Shown: positions 42,223-53,940 of the stretch, piece after piece | Layout of the letters: each line of letters starts with the position of its first letter | Position numbering within the stretch: position 1 is the stretch's first letter | Origin: Terribacillus halophilus | GTDB lineage: Bacteria > Bacillota > Bacilli > Bacillales > Amphibacillaceae | Reading direction: 5' to 3' | Assembly: GCF_900101385.1 (NCBI RefSeq) | Contig: NZ_FMZB01000001.1 | Location: 496,001-560,000 of the forward strand | DNA: 64,000 nt | Translations under genes and position numbers: made by a program | Notes under the pieces: model-generated | Told to the model about the DNA's origin: nothing | What the model saw: only the letters and a program-made list of their open reading frames with translations | The model's database searches: none

Positions 42223-43230
42223 ATGACAGTAAAAATTGGTATTAACGGTTTTGGACGTATTGGACGTAACGTATTCCGTCAAGCGCTAGCTAACAAAGAA
42301 GCAGAGGTAGTTGCAATCAACGACCTTACTGATGCGAATATGCTTGCCCATTTGTTAAAGTATGATTCTGTACACGGTGTCCTTGATGCAGAAGTATCTG
42401 TAAACGGCACTAACCTAGTTGTAGACGGCAGAGAGATCAAAGTTCTTTCTGAGCGCGATCCTGCTAACCTTGGCTGGGGAGATCTTGGTGTAGAAGTAGT
42501 AGTTGAATCTACTGGTATTTTCACAAATGGTGAAGATGCGAAGAAACACGTTGAAGCAGGAGCGAAAAAAGTTATCATCTCTGCACCAGCTAAAGGCGAA
42601 GACCTTACTGTCGTAATGGGCGTTAACGAAAACAGCTACGACCCATCTGAGCACACTGTGCTTTCCAACGCTTCTTGTACTACTAACTGCTTGGCTCCGG
42701 TTGCAAAAGTACTTCATGACAAATTCGGACTTAAACGCGGTCTAGTGACAACAGTACACGCGTATACAAACGATCAGCAAATCCTTGATTTGCCGCATAA
42801 AGATTACCGTCGTGCGCGTGCAGCAGCGGAAAACATCATCCCTACAACTACAGGTGCTGCGAAAGCAGTTTCTCTAGTATTGCCTGAACTTAAAGGTAAA
42901 TTGAACGGTATGGCAATGCGTGTACCAGTTAAAGATGCTTCCCTTATCGACTTGGTTGCTGAATTCGACCAAAACGTAACTGCTGAGCAAGTGAACGCTG
43001 CTTTGAAAGAAGCTGCTGAAGGCGAACTTAGCCACGTTCTTGGTTACAGCGAAGAGCCACTTGTTTCTTCCGACTACATCGGAAACACAAACTCTTCCAC
43101 AGTAGATGCACTTTCTACAATGGTATTGGAAGATAACATGGTGAAAGTTGTTTCTTGGTACGATAACGAAATGGGTTACTCCACTCGTTGCGTAGACTTG
43201 GCTGTATTCTTGAAAAGCAAAGGCATCTAA
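42223..43230 (+). CDS. gapA: Glyceraldehyde-3-phosphate dehydrogenase
   Basis: 335 residues. Oxidises and phosphorylates glyceraldehyde-3-phosphate with NAD+. GINGFGRIGRNVFRQ starts the NAD fold; the catalytic Cys is in SNASCTTNCLAPVA; NEMGYSTRCVDL ends the substrate domain. CAAGGAGGAAA precedes the ATG. The gene uses codons typical of very high expression. A terminator-like hairpin follows, so gap probably exceeds pgk in transcript level. Confidence 0.98.
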   Translation: MTVKIGINGFGRIGRNVFRQALANKEAEVVAINDLTDANMLAHLLKYDSVHGVLDAEVSVNGTNLVVDGREIKVLSERDPANLGWGDLGVEVVVESTGIFTNGEDAKKHVEAGAKKVIISAPAKGEDLTVVMGVNENSYDPSEHTVLSNASCTTNCLAPVAKVLHDKFGLKRGLVTTVHAYTNDQQILDLPHKDYRRARAAAENIIPTTTGAAKAVSLVLPELKGKLNGMAMRVPVKDASLIDLVAEFDQNVTAEQVNAALKEAAEGELSHVLGYSEEPLVSSDYIGNTNSSTVDALSTMVLEDNMVKVVSWYDNEMGYSTRCVDLAVFLKSKGI

Positions 43231-43251
43231 TTTGTAAATAAGCAATGGTAG

Positions 43252-43286
43252 AAAGGGAGGGAGGATCACCTCCCTCCCTTTTGGCC
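43252..43286 (+). terminator. Hairpin between gapA and pgk
   Basis: AAAGGGAGGGAGG (43252-43264), ATCA, CCTCCCTCCCTTT (43269-43281), then T. It is a strong terminator or 3' stabiliser that would partly separate cggR-gapA from pgk onward. Confidence 0.8.
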
Positions 43287-43495
43287 TATGCCTGTTCCCA
43301 TGTGCATTTATATGTAAAGCGGAGGAAACCGACTCTGGTTTCAGTAGCTTGATCTAACTAAAAGCGGAAAGTACCGCGGGGTTCTGGTGCTAGCCCAGAG
43401 CCGATAGTTAGTACATCAACGTAAGGAACAGAATCGGCCGATGCGAATTAGAGGGAACAGATACATAGGTAACAAGTATTCGAGGAGGCGTAGAT
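43287..43495 (+). other. Long pgk leader with inverted repeats
   Basis: 209 bp without a gene. It holds AAACCGACTCTGGTTT, GCGG-AAAGTA-CCGC and CTCTGGGC-like pairs (GGTTCTGG...CCAGAGCC). No -35/-10 pair stands out and no known riboswitch core is recognised. The word AAGTACCGCGG also occurs in the candidate RNA at 30014-30024. Confidence 0.4.
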
Positions 43496-44677
43496 ATGAA
43501 TAAGAAATCAATCCGCGATATCGACGTAGCCGGCAAGAAGGTATTCTGCCGAGTGGATTTCAACGTACCAATGGAAAATGGCACCGTAACCGATGATACA
43601 CGGATCAAGGCTGCCCTTCCGACAATCAAGCATCTTGTTGATCAAGGTGCGAAAGTGATCCTGGCAAGCCACCTAGGCCGTCCAAAAGGTGAAGTGAAGG
43701 ATGACTTGCGTTTGGATCCTGTGGCACAGCGTTTGAGCGACTTGCTTGATAAAGAAGTTGCAAAAGTAGATCAAGTGCATGGCGAAGAAGTGAGCCAAGC
43801 AGTAGCTCAGCTTGCTGATGGTGATGTACTTCTTATTGAGAACGTGCGTTTTGAGCCAGGCGAAGAAAAGAATGATCCGGAATTGGCGAAAGCTTTTGCT
43901 TCTTTGGCGGATGTCTATGTGAATGATGCTTTCGGTGCAGCACACCGTGCGCATGCTTCGACTGCAGGTATTGCTGAGCATCTTCCAGCGGTTGCAGGTC
44001 TTTTGCTTGAACGTGAATTGGAAGTACTCGGTAAAGCGTTGTCTGAACCAGAGCGTCCGTTCACAGCAATCATCGGCGGAGCAAAAGTAAAAGACAAAAT
44101 CGGTGTCATCGATCACTTGCTCGACAAAGTGGATAACTTGATCATCGGCGGCGGTCTTGCTTATACCTTCATCAAAGCACGTGGTTTCGAAATCGGAAAA
44201 TCCTTACTGGAAGAAGATAAGATCGAATTGGCGAAGGAATTCATGCAGAAGGCAAAAGACAAAGGCGTTAACATGGTGATGCCTGTCGATGTCATCGTAG
44301 CAGATGACTTCTCCGAAGATGCCAACAAGCGTGAAGTCAGCATCGAAGAAATCCCGGCAGATTGGGAAGCGCTCGATATCGGACCGAAAACACGCGAGAA
44401 ATACAAGCAGATCGTTCAAGATTCCAAATTGATCATCTGGAACGGACCAATGGGGGTATTCGAGCTTAACGCATTCTCCGGCGGTACAAAAGCAGTCGGT
44501 GAGGCATTAGCTGAAGGAGAAGGATTCTCCATCATCGGCGGTGGCGATTCTGCTGCTGCGGTAGAGAAATTCGACCTAGCGGACAAAATGGATCACATCT
44601 CCACAGGCGGCGGTGCAAGCCTTGAATTTATGGAAGGGAAAGAACTTCCTGGCGTAGCTGCATTAGACGATAAATAA
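43496..44677 (+). CDS. pgk: Phosphoglycerate kinase
   Basis: 393 residues in two Rossmann-like lobes. Substrate-binding [11 protein letters not shown] and [11 protein letters not shown]; nucleotide-binding [12 protein letters not shown] near the end. Makes ATP and 3-phosphoglycerate. GAGGAGGCGTAGAT precedes the ATG. First of four tightly spaced genes. Confidence 0.98.
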   Translation: MNKKSIRDIDVAGKKVFCRVDFNVPMENGTVTDDTRIKAALPTIKHLVDQGAKVILASHLGRPKGEVKDDLRLDPVAQRLSDLLDKEVAKVDQVHGEEVSQAVAQLADGDVLLIENVRFEPGEEKNDPELAKAFASLADVYVNDAFGAAHRAHASTAGIAEHLPAVAGLLLERELEVLGKALSEPERPFTAIIGGAKVKDKIGVIDHLLDKVDNLIIGGGLAYTFIKARGFEIGKSLLEEDKIELAKEFMQKAKDKGVNMVMPVDVIVADDFSEDANKREVSIEEIPADWEALDIGPKTREKYKQIVQDSKLIIWNGPMGVFELNAFSGGTKAVGEALAEGEGFSIIGGGDSAAAVEKFDLADKMDHISTGGGASLEFMEGKELPGVAALDDK

Positions 44678-44699
44678 AAAGACGAAGGGATGGGAAACA

Positions 44700-45458
44700 A
44701 TGCGTAAAAACGTAATCGCAGGAAACTGGAAAATGAACAAAACAATTTCCGAAGCAAAAGAATTCATCGAAGCGACAAAAGCGAAGATTCCATCCAGTGA
44801 TAAAGTGGAAGCAATCGTTTGTTCACCAGCCTTGTACTTGACAGAATTGGTGAAGCAAACAGAGGGCACTGATCTTAAAATCGCTGCTCAAACGATGCAC
44901 TATGAAGAAAGTGGCGCTTTCACTGGTGAAATCAGCCCGACAGCGCTGAAAAGCATCGGTGTGGAATATGCGGTAATCGGCCACTCCGAGCGTCGTGAGT
45001 ACTACAATGAAACAGACGAGTCTGTAAACAAAAAGACACATGCGGCATTGCAGCATGATATCACTCCGATCGTCTGCATCGGTGAAACGCTTGAAGAGCG
45101 CGAAGCTGATAAAACGAACGAAGTAGTCGGCGGCCAAGTCGAAAAAGCTTTGGAAGGTCTATCTGCTGAACAAGTAGCAAAAGTCATCCTTGCTTATGAG
45201 CCTGTATGGGCTATCGGTACTGGCAAAACTGCCACAGCACAGCAAGCGAATGAAGTCTGCACCTTCATCCGCAATGTTGTGAGTGAGAAAGTTTCCGCTG
45301 AAGCAGCTGACGCTGTACGCATCCAATACGGGGGAAGCGTAAAGCCAGCTAACGTGGATGAACTTCTTTCTGAATCCGATATCGACGGCGCATTAGTCGG
45401 CGGTGCAAGCCTGGAAGCTGATTCCTTCCTAGCGCTTGTGGAGGCTGGTGCAAAATGA
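44700..45458 (+). CDS. tpiA: Triosephosphate isomerase
   Basis: 252 residues, TIM barrel. Lys in AGNWKMNKT, His in VIGHSERRE, and Glu plus loop 6 in [14 protein letters not shown]. Interconverts dihydroxyacetone phosphate and glyceraldehyde-3-phosphate. Its stop overlaps the gpmI start (ATGA). Confidence 0.98.
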   Translation: MRKNVIAGNWKMNKTISEAKEFIEATKAKIPSSDKVEAIVCSPALYLTELVKQTEGTDLKIAAQTMHYEESGAFTGEISPTALKSIGVEYAVIGHSERREYYNETDESVNKKTHAALQHDITPIVCIGETLEEREADKTNEVVGGQVEKALEGLSAEQVAKVILAYEPVWAIGTGKTATAQQANEVCTFIRNVVSEKVSAEAADAVRIQYGGSVKPANVDELLSESDIDGALVGGASLEADSFLALVEAGAK

Positions 45459-46993
45459 GTCAGGACAAACTAGCTGCCCTTATTATCCTTGATGGATTCG
45501 GTATCCGCGATGAAGAAAAGGGTAATGCAGTGAAACATGCCAAAAAGCCGAACTTCGACCGTTATTGGAACAAGTATCCGCACAACGAACTTACTGCTAG
45601 CGGAGAGGCTGTTGGCTTGCCTGAAGGCCAGATGGGGAATTCCGAGGTAGGTCACTTGAATATCGGTGCCGGACGCATCGTATACCAAAGTCTTACTCGT
45701 GTGAATAAATCCATCAAAGAAGGCGATTTCTATGAAAACGAAGTGCTTGTGAATGCAGTCGAACATGCGAAAAAGAACGATAAGAGTCTGCACCTCTTCG
45801 GTCTTTTGTCCAACGGCGGTGTACACAGTCACATTGAGCATATGTTTGCTCTTCTAGAGCTTGCCAAGAAGCATGGATTGGAGAAAGTGTACATCCATGG
45901 CTTCCTTGACGGCCGTGATGTCGGTCAGAAAAGCGCGAAAGAATTCATTGACCAGACAGAAGCGAAAATCAAGGAAGTCGGCGTCGGTAAGATTGCAACA
46001 CTTACTGGACGCTATTACTCCATGGACCGCGACAAACGCTGGGATCGTGTGAAAAAAGCGTATGATGCCATGGTTTATGGCGAAGGTCCTGCGTATAAGA
46101 GCCCTTATGACGTCATTGAAGATTCCTATAAAAATGAAATCTATGACGAATTCGTGCTTCCATCTGTCATCACAGAGGAAAACGGGGAACCGGTAGCGAA
46201 AATACAGGATGATGATGCCATCATCTTCTATAACTTCCGTCCGGACCGTGCTATCCAGATTTCACGCACATTCGCAAACAAAGACTTCCGTGACTTTGAT
46301 AGAGGCGAACACCCGCCTGTTATCGATCAGTTTGTCTGCATGACGAATTTCAGTGAGACAGTGGACGGCGACGTAGCGTACAAGCCGGTCAACTTGGATA
46401 ACACAATCGGGGAAGTGCTATCCCAAAACAACATCAAACAGCTGCGTATTGCCGAAACAGAGAAGTTCCCGCATGTGACATTCTTCATGAGCGGCGGACG
46501 CGAAGAGAAGTTCCCTGGTGAAGATCGTATCCTGATCGACAGCCCGAAAGTTGCGACATACGATCTGAAACCTGAAATGAGTGCATATGAAGTGACGGAC
46601 GCGTTACTTGATGACTTGGATCAGGACAAACACCAAGCGATCATTCTGAACTTCGCCAATCCGGACATGGTTGGTCACTCTGGCATGCTGGAGCCGACTG
46701 TGAAAGCGATCGAAGCAGTTGACGAATGCCTCGGCAAAATCGTCGACAAAATCATGGAAAAAGGCGGTCATGCCATCATCACGGCTGACCATGGCAACTC
46801 CGATGAAGTAGTCACATTGGAAGATAAACCGATGACTGCCCATACAACGAATCCGGTTCCGGTAATCGTGACAAAAGAAGGCGTCGAGCTCCGCAGCGGC
46901 GGTATCCTTGCCGACTTGTCACCGACACTATTGGATCTATTGGATGTCGAGAAGCCAGAAGAAATGACAGGCTCAAGCCTGATCAAAAAATAA
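45455..46993 (+). CDS. gpmI: 2,3-bisphosphoglycerate-independent phosphoglycerate mutase
   Basis: 512 residues of the alkaline-phosphatase superfamily, with two manganese ions. The phosphoserine is in [14 protein letters not shown]; metal ligands include LDGFGIRD and [11 protein letters not shown]. Converts 3- to 2-phosphoglycerate. Four-bp overlap with tpiA. Confidence 0.98.
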   Translation: MSQDKLAALIILDGFGIRDEEKGNAVKHAKKPNFDRYWNKYPHNELTASGEAVGLPEGQMGNSEVGHLNIGAGRIVYQSLTRVNKSIKEGDFYENEVLVNAVEHAKKNDKSLHLFGLLSNGGVHSHIEHMFALLELAKKHGLEKVYIHGFLDGRDVGQKSAKEFIDQTEAKIKEVGVGKIATLTGRYYSMDRDKRWDRVKKAYDAMVYGEGPAYKSPYDVIEDSYKNEIYDEFVLPSVITEENGEPVAKIQDDDAIIFYNFRPDRAIQISRTFANKDFRDFDRGEHPPVIDQFVCMTNFSETVDGDVAYKPVNLDNTIGEVLSQNNIKQLRIAETEKFPHVTFFMSGGREEKFPGEDRILIDSPKVATYDLKPEMSAYEVTDALLDDLDQDKHQAIILNFANPDMVGHSGMLEPTVKAIEAVDECLGKIVDKIMEKGGHAIITADHGNSDEVVTLEDKPMTAHTTNPVPVIVTKEGVELRSGGILADLSPTLLDLLDVEKPEEMTGSSLIKK

Positions 46994-47006
46994 GAGGAGA
47001 GAATAA

Positions 47007-48296
<1,290 letters not shown>

Positions 48297-48303
48297 GTAT
48301 ACT

Positions 48304-48338
48304 AGAGGATGAGCGACTTTGAGCTCATCCTCTTTTTA
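48304..48338 (+). terminator. Terminator of the glycolytic operon
   Basis: AGAGGATGAGC (48304-48314), 8-nt loop, GCTCATCCTCT (48323-48333), T-run. Confidence 0.9.
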
Positions 48339-48356
48339 TATGGAAAGACGTTTGCG

Positions 48357-48385
48357 TTGCTTAAAAATAGCGTGAACGTTATTAT
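48357..48385 (+). promoter_or_regulatory. Possible promoter of the hydrolase gene
   Basis: TTGCTT, 17 bp, TATTAT, 73 bp before the hydrolase ATG. Confidence 0.5.
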
Positions 48386-48457
48386 AAATAGAAACCGCTT
48401 TCATGGTTGGCGTGACATGGAAAAAATGATGACTGTAACGATAGAAGGAGGAGTCGT

Positions 48458-49201
48458 ATGTCATATCAATATCCAGTATTACCAGATGCAGAAGCGTTTT
48501 ACTTTGAAGGAAATAAAATAGGGATACTCGTATCCCATGGATTTACAGGATCTACCCAGAGTATGCGCCCGTTGGGAGAGGCTTATGCCCGGGCTGGCTA
48601 TACTGTCTGCGGACCGCGGCTCGATGGACATGGGACGCACTATGAAGATATGGAACAAACTGCTTATAAGGATTGGATTACATCCGTTGAAGAGGGGTAT
48701 CAGTGGCTAAAGGAGCGATGTGATACAATTTTTGTTACGGGCTTATCAATGGGTGGCACCCTGACTTTATATATGGCAGAGAATTATACGGATATCCGTG
48801 CAATCATTCCGATTAATGCCGCAATAACAGTGCCGTCGATGGAAAACGTAAACGAGCTGGAAAATGTAAGGTTTCTGGATGCCATTGGATCTGATATCAA
48901 AAATCCGGAAGTAAAAGAGCTCGCTTATGAAAAGACACCGGTCCAATCTGTGAAGGAAATACTGCAATTAATGGAAAAGGTGAAGGGGAATCTGTCCAAG
49001 GTTACCTGTCCGGCGCTGATTTTTGTGTCCGATGAGGATCACGTCGTTCCTCCATTTAATGCACAACTTATTTATGAGGGGATTGAGTCCGAAAGAAAAT
49101 CGATATTTTCGTTGAAAAACAACTATCATGTCGCAACACTTGATCATGATCAGCAAGTTATCATCGATAAAACACTTGAATTCATTGCATCTAATCTATA
49201 G
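48458..49201 (+). CDS. Alpha/beta hydrolase (monoacylglycerol lipase/carboxylesterase-like)
   Basis: 247 residues. SHGFTGSTQSMRPLGEAYAR (oxyanion region), nucleophile Ser in TGLSMGGTLT, Asp in VSDEDHVVP and His in NNYHVATLDHD. This set matches the Bacillus monoglyceride lipase/Est30 group acting on short- to medium-chain esters. GAAGGAGGAGTCGT precedes the ATG. A second, distant relative is at 60154. Confidence 0.85.
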   Translation: MSYQYPVLPDAEAFYFEGNKIGILVSHGFTGSTQSMRPLGEAYARAGYTVCGPRLDGHGTHYEDMEQTAYKDWITSVEEGYQWLKERCDTIFVTGLSMGGTLTLYMAENYTDIRAIIPINAAITVPSMENVNELENVRFLDAIGSDIKNPEVKELAYEKTPVQSVKEILQLMEKVKGNLSKVTCPALIFVSDEDHVVPPFNAQLIYEGIESERKSIFSLKNNYHVATLDHDQQVIIDKTLEFIASNL

Positions 49202-49394
49202 CTTTTTCTCCTTGTAGCTCGTTGCTGTTATCGGATAATAATCAACTTCCCTTCGCAATTTTGCAGGTATGCTTTCAATGAATTATCCCATAATAACAAT
49301 GAATGTTTACCAATTGAGCAAAACGCTTGTTGAATGGGCAACCAGGCTGATAATATAGAGCGAATGGTTTCATTTAAGGAGGAATACATACATC

Positions 49395-50108
49395 ATGGCA
49401 CAGTCATTACAAGGAAAACGAGCTATCATTACAGGCGGTGGACGTGGTATCGGACGCGCCTTGGCAGAAGCACTAGCAGCAGAAGGTGCCCATATAGGCT
49501 TGATCGGCCGCTCGGAAGAACATGTAAAAGCAACGGCGGAAGGGCTTGATAACGTCAAGACAGCATATGCAGCAGCGGATGTTTCCAGCTTGGAAGATGT
49601 CACTGCAGCAATCGAAAAGGTGAAAGATGAACTTGGCGGAGTTGATATCCTTATCAATAACGCTGGTATCGCGAAGTTTGGCGGCTTCATGGATCTGGAT
49701 CCAGCAGAGTGGAAACAGATCATCGATGTGAATTTGATGGGCGTATACAACGTCACGCGTGCCGTACTTCCGGGCTTGATCGAACAACAATCCGGCGATA
49801 TCATCAATATTTCATCCACTGCCGGTCAAAAAGGTGCGCCTGCTACTAGTGCTTACAGCGCATCGAAGTTTGGCGTACTTGGCTTAACCGAATCTCTTGC
49901 GATGGAAGTGCGCAAGCATAACATCCGCGTAACAGCCCTGACACCAAGTACAGTGGCAACTGATTTGGCATATGAAAATAAACTGACAGATGGTAATCCT
50001 GACAAAGTCATGCAGCCAGAAGATATTGCCGAATTTGTCGTGGCACAGCTGAAACTGAACAGCCGCACATTCATTAAATCTGCTGGTCTATGGTCAACTA
50101 ATCCATAA
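49395..50108 (+). CDS. Short-chain dehydrogenase/reductase (FabG/YoxD-like)
   Basis: 237 residues. NADPH-binding [16 protein letters not shown], structural NNAG ([10 protein letters not shown]), catalytic Ser and Tyr-Lys in [11 protein letters not shown] and [10 protein letters not shown]. It resembles 3-oxoacyl-ACP reductase paralogues such as YoxD. Alone, away from fatty acid genes, so substrate uncertain. AAGGAGG lies about 13 bp before the ATG. Confidence 0.88.
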   Translation: MAQSLQGKRAIITGGGRGIGRALAEALAAEGAHIGLIGRSEEHVKATAEGLDNVKTAYAAADVSSLEDVTAAIEKVKDELGGVDILINNAGIAKFGGFMDLDPAEWKQIIDVNLMGVYNVTRAVLPGLIEQQSGDIINISSTAGQKGAPATSAYSASKFGVLGLTESLAMEVRKHNIRVTALTPSTVATDLAYENKLTDGNPDKVMQPEDIAEFVVAQLKLNSRTFIKSAGLWSTNP

Positions 50109-50123
50109 GATCACACTTTATTA

Positions 50124-50164
50124 CGGGATATTCGATAATTTGTTATCGAATATCCCGCTTTTTT
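50124..50164 (+). terminator. Terminator after the SDR gene
   Basis: Fifteen-bp arms (50124-50138 and 50143-50157) around TTTG, then T7. Confidence 0.9.
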
Positions 50165-50173
50165 TATAGTCCT

Positions 50174-50414
50174 ATGAAGCAGTCCGTGTACAAATATTTA
50201 TCGACCAGACAGCCAAACAGGAAACATTGCTCGGCGCCTAATATAAAGGATTTTCCCATGGCAGTCCTGTCGGCGAAAATCGAGTATGGCCGTGGCATGT
50301 AGCCATATCCGTATTGATCGAGAAAAGCTATGATGAAAGACCAGTGTATTACCGCAGACTGCAGAAGAAGTAATCAAAAAGGCGAAAGCGAGTGTATCAA
50401 ATTATATAAGATGA
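50174..50414 (+). pseudogene. Possible decayed gene of unknown family
   Basis: EAVRVQIFIDQTAKQETLLG, then a stop and GFSHGSPVGENRVWPWHVAI in the same or a nearby frame, and TAEEVIKKAKASVSNYIR to a stop in another frame, read as natural protein broken by stops and shifts. No family is recognised. The remainder to 50736 has no gene apart from a hairpin. Confidence 0.3.
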
Positions 50415-50630
50415 AATCCTTATACGAAGAGGGAAGCAGCAGCCGGACTGGGTATCATGTTGATCGTACACGAACGGAACATGAAACACTCCTAACAAAA
50501 TGAATAGGAAGGATGGATTTTTCCAAGAATAATGCAGCCAGCTTGTTATGCTTCTAGTTGGTTAAGCTGGAAGTGCAGCAGTTTCCTGATAAACAAGATT
50601 GTAACTCCAAAAAACACCTCTGAAATAAGA

Positions 50631-50676
50631 AGAACCCTACAGATTAGGTTGAAATGCCCAATCTGTAGGGTTCTTT
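50631..50676. terminator. Hairpin downstream of the beta-lactamase gene
   Basis: AGAACCCTACAGATT / AATCTGTAGGGTTCT (50631-50674) with TTTT on the plus side. On the minus strand it lies 60 bp past the bla stop. Confidence 0.6.
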
Positions 50677-50736
50677 TGTGCTTTAAAGGCCGACGTAACG
50701 ATAGGTATGATCTTATTCAAATAATGAGTCATGCCC

Positions 50737-51639
50737 TCATTCATCAGAAGAAAGCATGGAGACAACCTCTTGGGCAGCCTCTGCAATCAAAGCATCATCA
50801 TAGCTTGCATCAGCTTCATCGCGGCTTGACATAATAGCCATTACAATTGGTTCGCTATCAGGCGGCCAAAGGATGGCAATATCGTTTCTCGTACCATAAG
50901 ACCCTGCGCCGGTTTTATCACCGACTTCCCACTCTTTGGGAACACCAGCTTTAATGAGATTGTCGCCTGTCGTATTGCCTTTTAACCAATCAATAAGGAG
51001 CTGGCGATTTTCAGGAGAAAGACTGTCCTCTAATGTAAATGCCCGCAGGCTTTCTGCCAACGCTTTTGGGGTGCTGGTATCTTGTGTTTCACCTGGTTTT
51101 ACATTATTTAATTCAGGCTCGATTCTTGCAGGTTCTGTCACTTGATCGCCGATATCCCGCAATGCTTGTTTAAGACCAGCTGGACCGCCGATTTCCTCAA
51201 AAATCAAATTGGCTGCAGTGTTATCGCTGTAACTGACAGACGCCTCAGCAAGCTCTTTTAACGTCATACCAGATTTCACATGTTTTTCGGTAATTGGATT
51301 GTAGTTCACCAAATCATCGCTGGTATACATGATCTTTTTATTGAGATCTTCCAGCGAGTTCTGCTGCAAAAGAACAGCTGCTGACAAAGCTTTATGGGTA
51401 GACGCAAAGCCAAATCGTTCATTTTCCCGATAAGCAACGGTTTTCCCGGAGCCAGTATCAACCGCATAGACACCCAGATGTGCGTCGTAAGTCTTTTCTA
51501 AATCAGCAAACGGCTCCTGGGTGCCTTCTGCAGCTTTAACGGAGGAACTTGTATCTGAACCACCATTCGTACTGCTGGAGCAGCCAGCCAGCAAACCAAA
51601 AGCGAATATTGCACTAAATAAGCAGGTTAAAATTTTCAT
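50737..51639 (-). CDS. Class A beta-lactamase (lipoprotein)
   Basis: 300 residues. Hydrolyses beta-lactams by an acyl-serine intermediate. Active-site motifs: STHK (FASTHKALSA), SDN (SYSDNTAAN), Glu in EPELNN of the omega loop, and KTG (GDKTGAGSYG). The signal LFSAIFAFGLLAGC has a lipobox, so it is membrane-tethered like the B. licheniformis/BlaP precursor. The ATG at 51639 follows AAAGGAGAAG; longer readings cross the operator. Divergent from blaR1-blaI with BlaI boxes between. Confidence 0.95.
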   Translation of the reverse strand: MKILTCLFSAIFAFGLLAGCSSSTNGGSDTSSSVKAAEGTQEPFADLEKTYDAHLGVYAVDTGSGKTVAYRENERFGFASTHKALSAAVLLQQNSLEDLNKKIMYTSDDLVNYNPITEKHVKSGMTLKELAEASVSYSDNTAANLIFEEIGGPAGLKQALRDIGDQVTEPARIEPELNNVKPGETQDTSTPKALAESLRAFTLEDSLSPENRQLLIDWLKGNTTGDNLIKAGVPKEWEVGDKTGAGSYGTRNDIAILWPPDSEPIVMAIMSSRDEADASYDDALIAEAAQEVVSMLSSDE

Positions 51640-51662
51640 TTTTCTTCTCCTTTTCGTATTTG

Positions 51663-51695
51663 GATTACAACTGTAGTCAATATTACATTTGTAAT
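51663..51695. promoter_or_regulatory. BlaI operators between bla and blaR1
   Basis: GATTACAACTGTAGTC (51663-51678) and the perfect palindrome ATTACATTTGTAAT (51682-51695) both contain TACANNTGTA, the BlaI/MecI dyad. Another half-like site, CAACTGTA, lies at 51706-51713. They sit between the divergent genes and would repress both. Confidence 0.85.
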
Positions 51696-51749
51696 CCGGG
51701 ACTGTCAACTGTAAAATAGAAGTTGGATGGATGAGAGGAGGAAAGGAAA

Positions 51750-53513
51750 GTGACTTTTGTTCAATTGCTGCTGGCATTGACATTATCATCTGTTACAATA
51801 GGAATCATTTTATTCATTCGACGGTTTTTTGCTGCGCATCTCGCACCAGCGTGGCGATATTATTTATGGTTTTTCGTGCTGGGATCTTTATTGCTTCCTT
51901 TCTTGCCGTTTAAGCGTTTTGGAACGGCAGAACCAATATCCGTGCAAAAAATGACTGGATATAATGCTGTGAATCATTCCATTTTATCTGGTACATCCCA
52001 AACTGGCTGGATGAATGATTTTGGAAGTTCAGTCACGCGTATAGATGTTTCCTTATTGGGCCGACTGATCAATTTTATTTGGATATCTGGTATTGTTATT
52101 GGTGTATTAGCAGTTTTCTTCACACTGAAGAAACTAATGAAGCTAGTAAGAAGTGCACATCCCATACGTGATGATGAAATAAACGAGCTTTTTCAGCTTT
52201 GCAAAGTACAGCTATCCATACGGAAAAAGATCAAGCTAAAACAGTCTTCTTCGGTTACCTCGCCATTCATTTTTGGACTGTTTCATACCTATCTGATTCT
52301 GCCAGCAACAGTTGAAAAAGAAGGTGTTTCAAGGGAATTAAAACATGTCCTGCTTCATGAATTACACCATTATAAAAGCAGACATGTGCATTGGAATTAT
52401 CTCTTTTTACTGGCTCGAATCTTACATTGGTTTAATCCGCTCGTCTGGTATGCATGGAAGGAAATGCGACTGGACCGGGAAATTGCCTGTGATGCTGCTG
52501 TGATGCAATCCTTGAATAATGACGAAGAGAACTTGGATTATGGAAGGACAATCCTGCATTATGCTGAAAAATCGAAACAGCTGAGGCTAGATCAGCTTAT
52601 CCATCCAATCATTAGCTCCAAGAGTCATCTGAAGCAACGGATTTTACATATAACACGCGGCAGCTTTCATGCACAGAAGCTCATTTGGAAGAGCGTGGCT
52701 ATATTAATTGTCATGGGACTCGTTGTGACGATACAGGTGCCAGCCTTCCGTGCAGCAGCTTTCTCGGATGAGCAATATCATATCCAGGACAAAGATGTAG
52801 AGGAAGAGGATTTAAGCGCCTTTCTAAAGGGCGATAACAGCAGTTTCGTGTTATACAGCATGGAAAAAGACAAGTATTTTGTTCATAATAAAGAGCAGAG
52901 TGTTCAAAGAGTTTCTCCAAATTCCACTTATAAGATATATAGTGCTTTAACAGCTTTGGAAGCAGGCATCATCCAGCCTAAAGCTACTAATATGAATTGG
53001 GATGGAAGCCATTATGAATATGAGACTTGGAATCAAAATCAAGATTTGCAATCTGCGATGCGTAATTCGGTTACATGGTACTTCCAAAACCTCGATCAAC
53101 AAGTCGGGGAGCAGACGATACAAAAGATGTTAGCAGCATACCATTATGGCAATGAGGATATATCAGGAGGAATAGAAGACTTTTGGCTGGAGTCATCCTT
53201 AAGGATTGCCCCATTTGAACAAGTGGAGCTGCTGCGTAATTTTTACCATAATAAATTCAACGCCGATCCTGAAAACATCAAGAAAGTCAAAGCATCATTG
53301 ATGCTGGAGCAAAAACATGGAGCCGTACTTTATGGGAAAACTGGAACTGGCATCGTGAATGGTAAAGCAGCGAATGGCTGGTTCATTGGTTTTGTAGAAA
53401 CAACATCGGACACTTATTTTTTCGCAACGAATTTAAGGGACGGAAATGCTACGGGAAGCAATGCAGCAGGAATCACACTAAGAATATTAAAAGAAAAGCA
53501 GATTTATCAATAG
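51750..53513 (+). CDS. blaR1: Beta-lactam sensor-transducer
   Basis: 587 residues. N-terminal membrane helices, a zinc metalloprotease loop with LLHELHHYKSRHVHW, more helices, and from about 345 an extracellular penicillin-binding sensor with SPNSTYKIYSA (acylated Ser), NSVTWYF and YGKTGTG. Beta-lactam binding activates the protease and leads to loss of BlaI. GTG start behind GAGGAGGAAAGG. Five bp after its stop the blaI binding site region begins. Confidence 0.95.
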   Translation: MTFVQLLLALTLSSVTIGIILFIRRFFAAHLAPAWRYYLWFFVLGSLLLPFLPFKRFGTAEPISVQKMTGYNAVNHSILSGTSQTGWMNDFGSSVTRIDVSLLGRLINFIWISGIVIGVLAVFFTLKKLMKLVRSAHPIRDDEINELFQLCKVQLSIRKKIKLKQSSSVTSPFIFGLFHTYLILPATVEKEGVSRELKHVLLHELHHYKSRHVHWNYLFLLARILHWFNPLVWYAWKEMRLDREIACDAAVMQSLNNDEENLDYGRTILHYAEKSKQLRLDQLIHPIISSKSHLKQRILHITRGSFHAQKLIWKSVAILIVMGLVVTIQVPAFRAAAFSDEQYHIQDKDVEEEDLSAFLKGDNSSFVLYSMEKDKYFVHNKEQSVQRVSPNSTYKIYSALTALEAGIIQPKATNMNWDGSHYEYETWNQNQDLQSAMRNSVTWYFQNLDQQVGEQTIQKMLAAYHYGNEDISGGIEDFWLESSLRIAPFEQVELLRNFYHNKFNADPENIKKVKASLMLEQKHGAVLYGKTGTGIVNGKAANGWFIGFVETTSDTYFFATNLRDGNATGSNAAGITLRILKEKQIYQ

Positions 53514-53526
53514 GAGAGTGGGGAAA

Positions 53527-53901
53527 ATGGCGAAAAATGTTCCTAATATATCCGAATCAGAATGGGAAATAATGAAAGTGCTTTGGGAGAATGCGCCGCT
53601 GACAGCAAATGAGGTTGTGGAAGCTCTTGCTAAAGCGGACTGGAAGCCCAAAACGATACGTACATTACTGGATCGGCTGACGAAAAAGAAAGTTGTCGGT
53701 GTCAATAAAGAACATAGGGTATATTCCTTCTATCCGCTGTACGCTGAAAGTGAATGTCAGCGTGCCGAGGCAAAATCCTTTATCGATCGTATTTACGGTG
53801 GAACGATGAAGTCCATGCTGGCTCAGTTTATTGAAGAAGATGCCCTATCGGAGGAGGAAATGATGGAGCTCCGTCAGATGCTGGAGAAAAAAGGTAAATA
53901 A
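53527..53901 (+). CDS. blaI: BlaI/MecI-family repressor
   Basis: 124 residues: winged helix ISESEWEIMKVLWENAPLTA, then NEVVEALAKADWKPKTIRTL and DRLTKKKVVGV, and a C-terminal helical dimer part. The family's cleavage region is in the C-terminal half. The ATG at 53527 is 10 bp after AGGAG; a GTG at 53518 is an alternative. Represses bla and blaR1 until BlaR1 signals. Confidence 0.93.
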   Translation: MAKNVPNISESEWEIMKVLWENAPLTANEVVEALAKADWKPKTIRTLLDRLTKKKVVGVNKEHRVYSFYPLYAESECQRAEAKSFIDRIYGGTMKSMLAQFIEEDALSEEEMMELRQMLEKKGK

Positions 53902-53910
53902 CCCAAAGAA

Positions 53911-53938
53911 AAACAGCTCTCCAATCGGAGAGCTGTTT
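53911..53938. terminator. Shared terminator of blaI and ptsI
   Basis: AAACAGCTCTCC-AATC-GGAGAGCTGTTT, between convergent genes, with A- and T-rich sides. Confidence 0.85.
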
Positions 53939-53940
53939 CC

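Noticed and set aside
43287-43495. Riboswitch in the pgk leader
   Set aside because: Stems exist but no known aptamer core could be found by eye.
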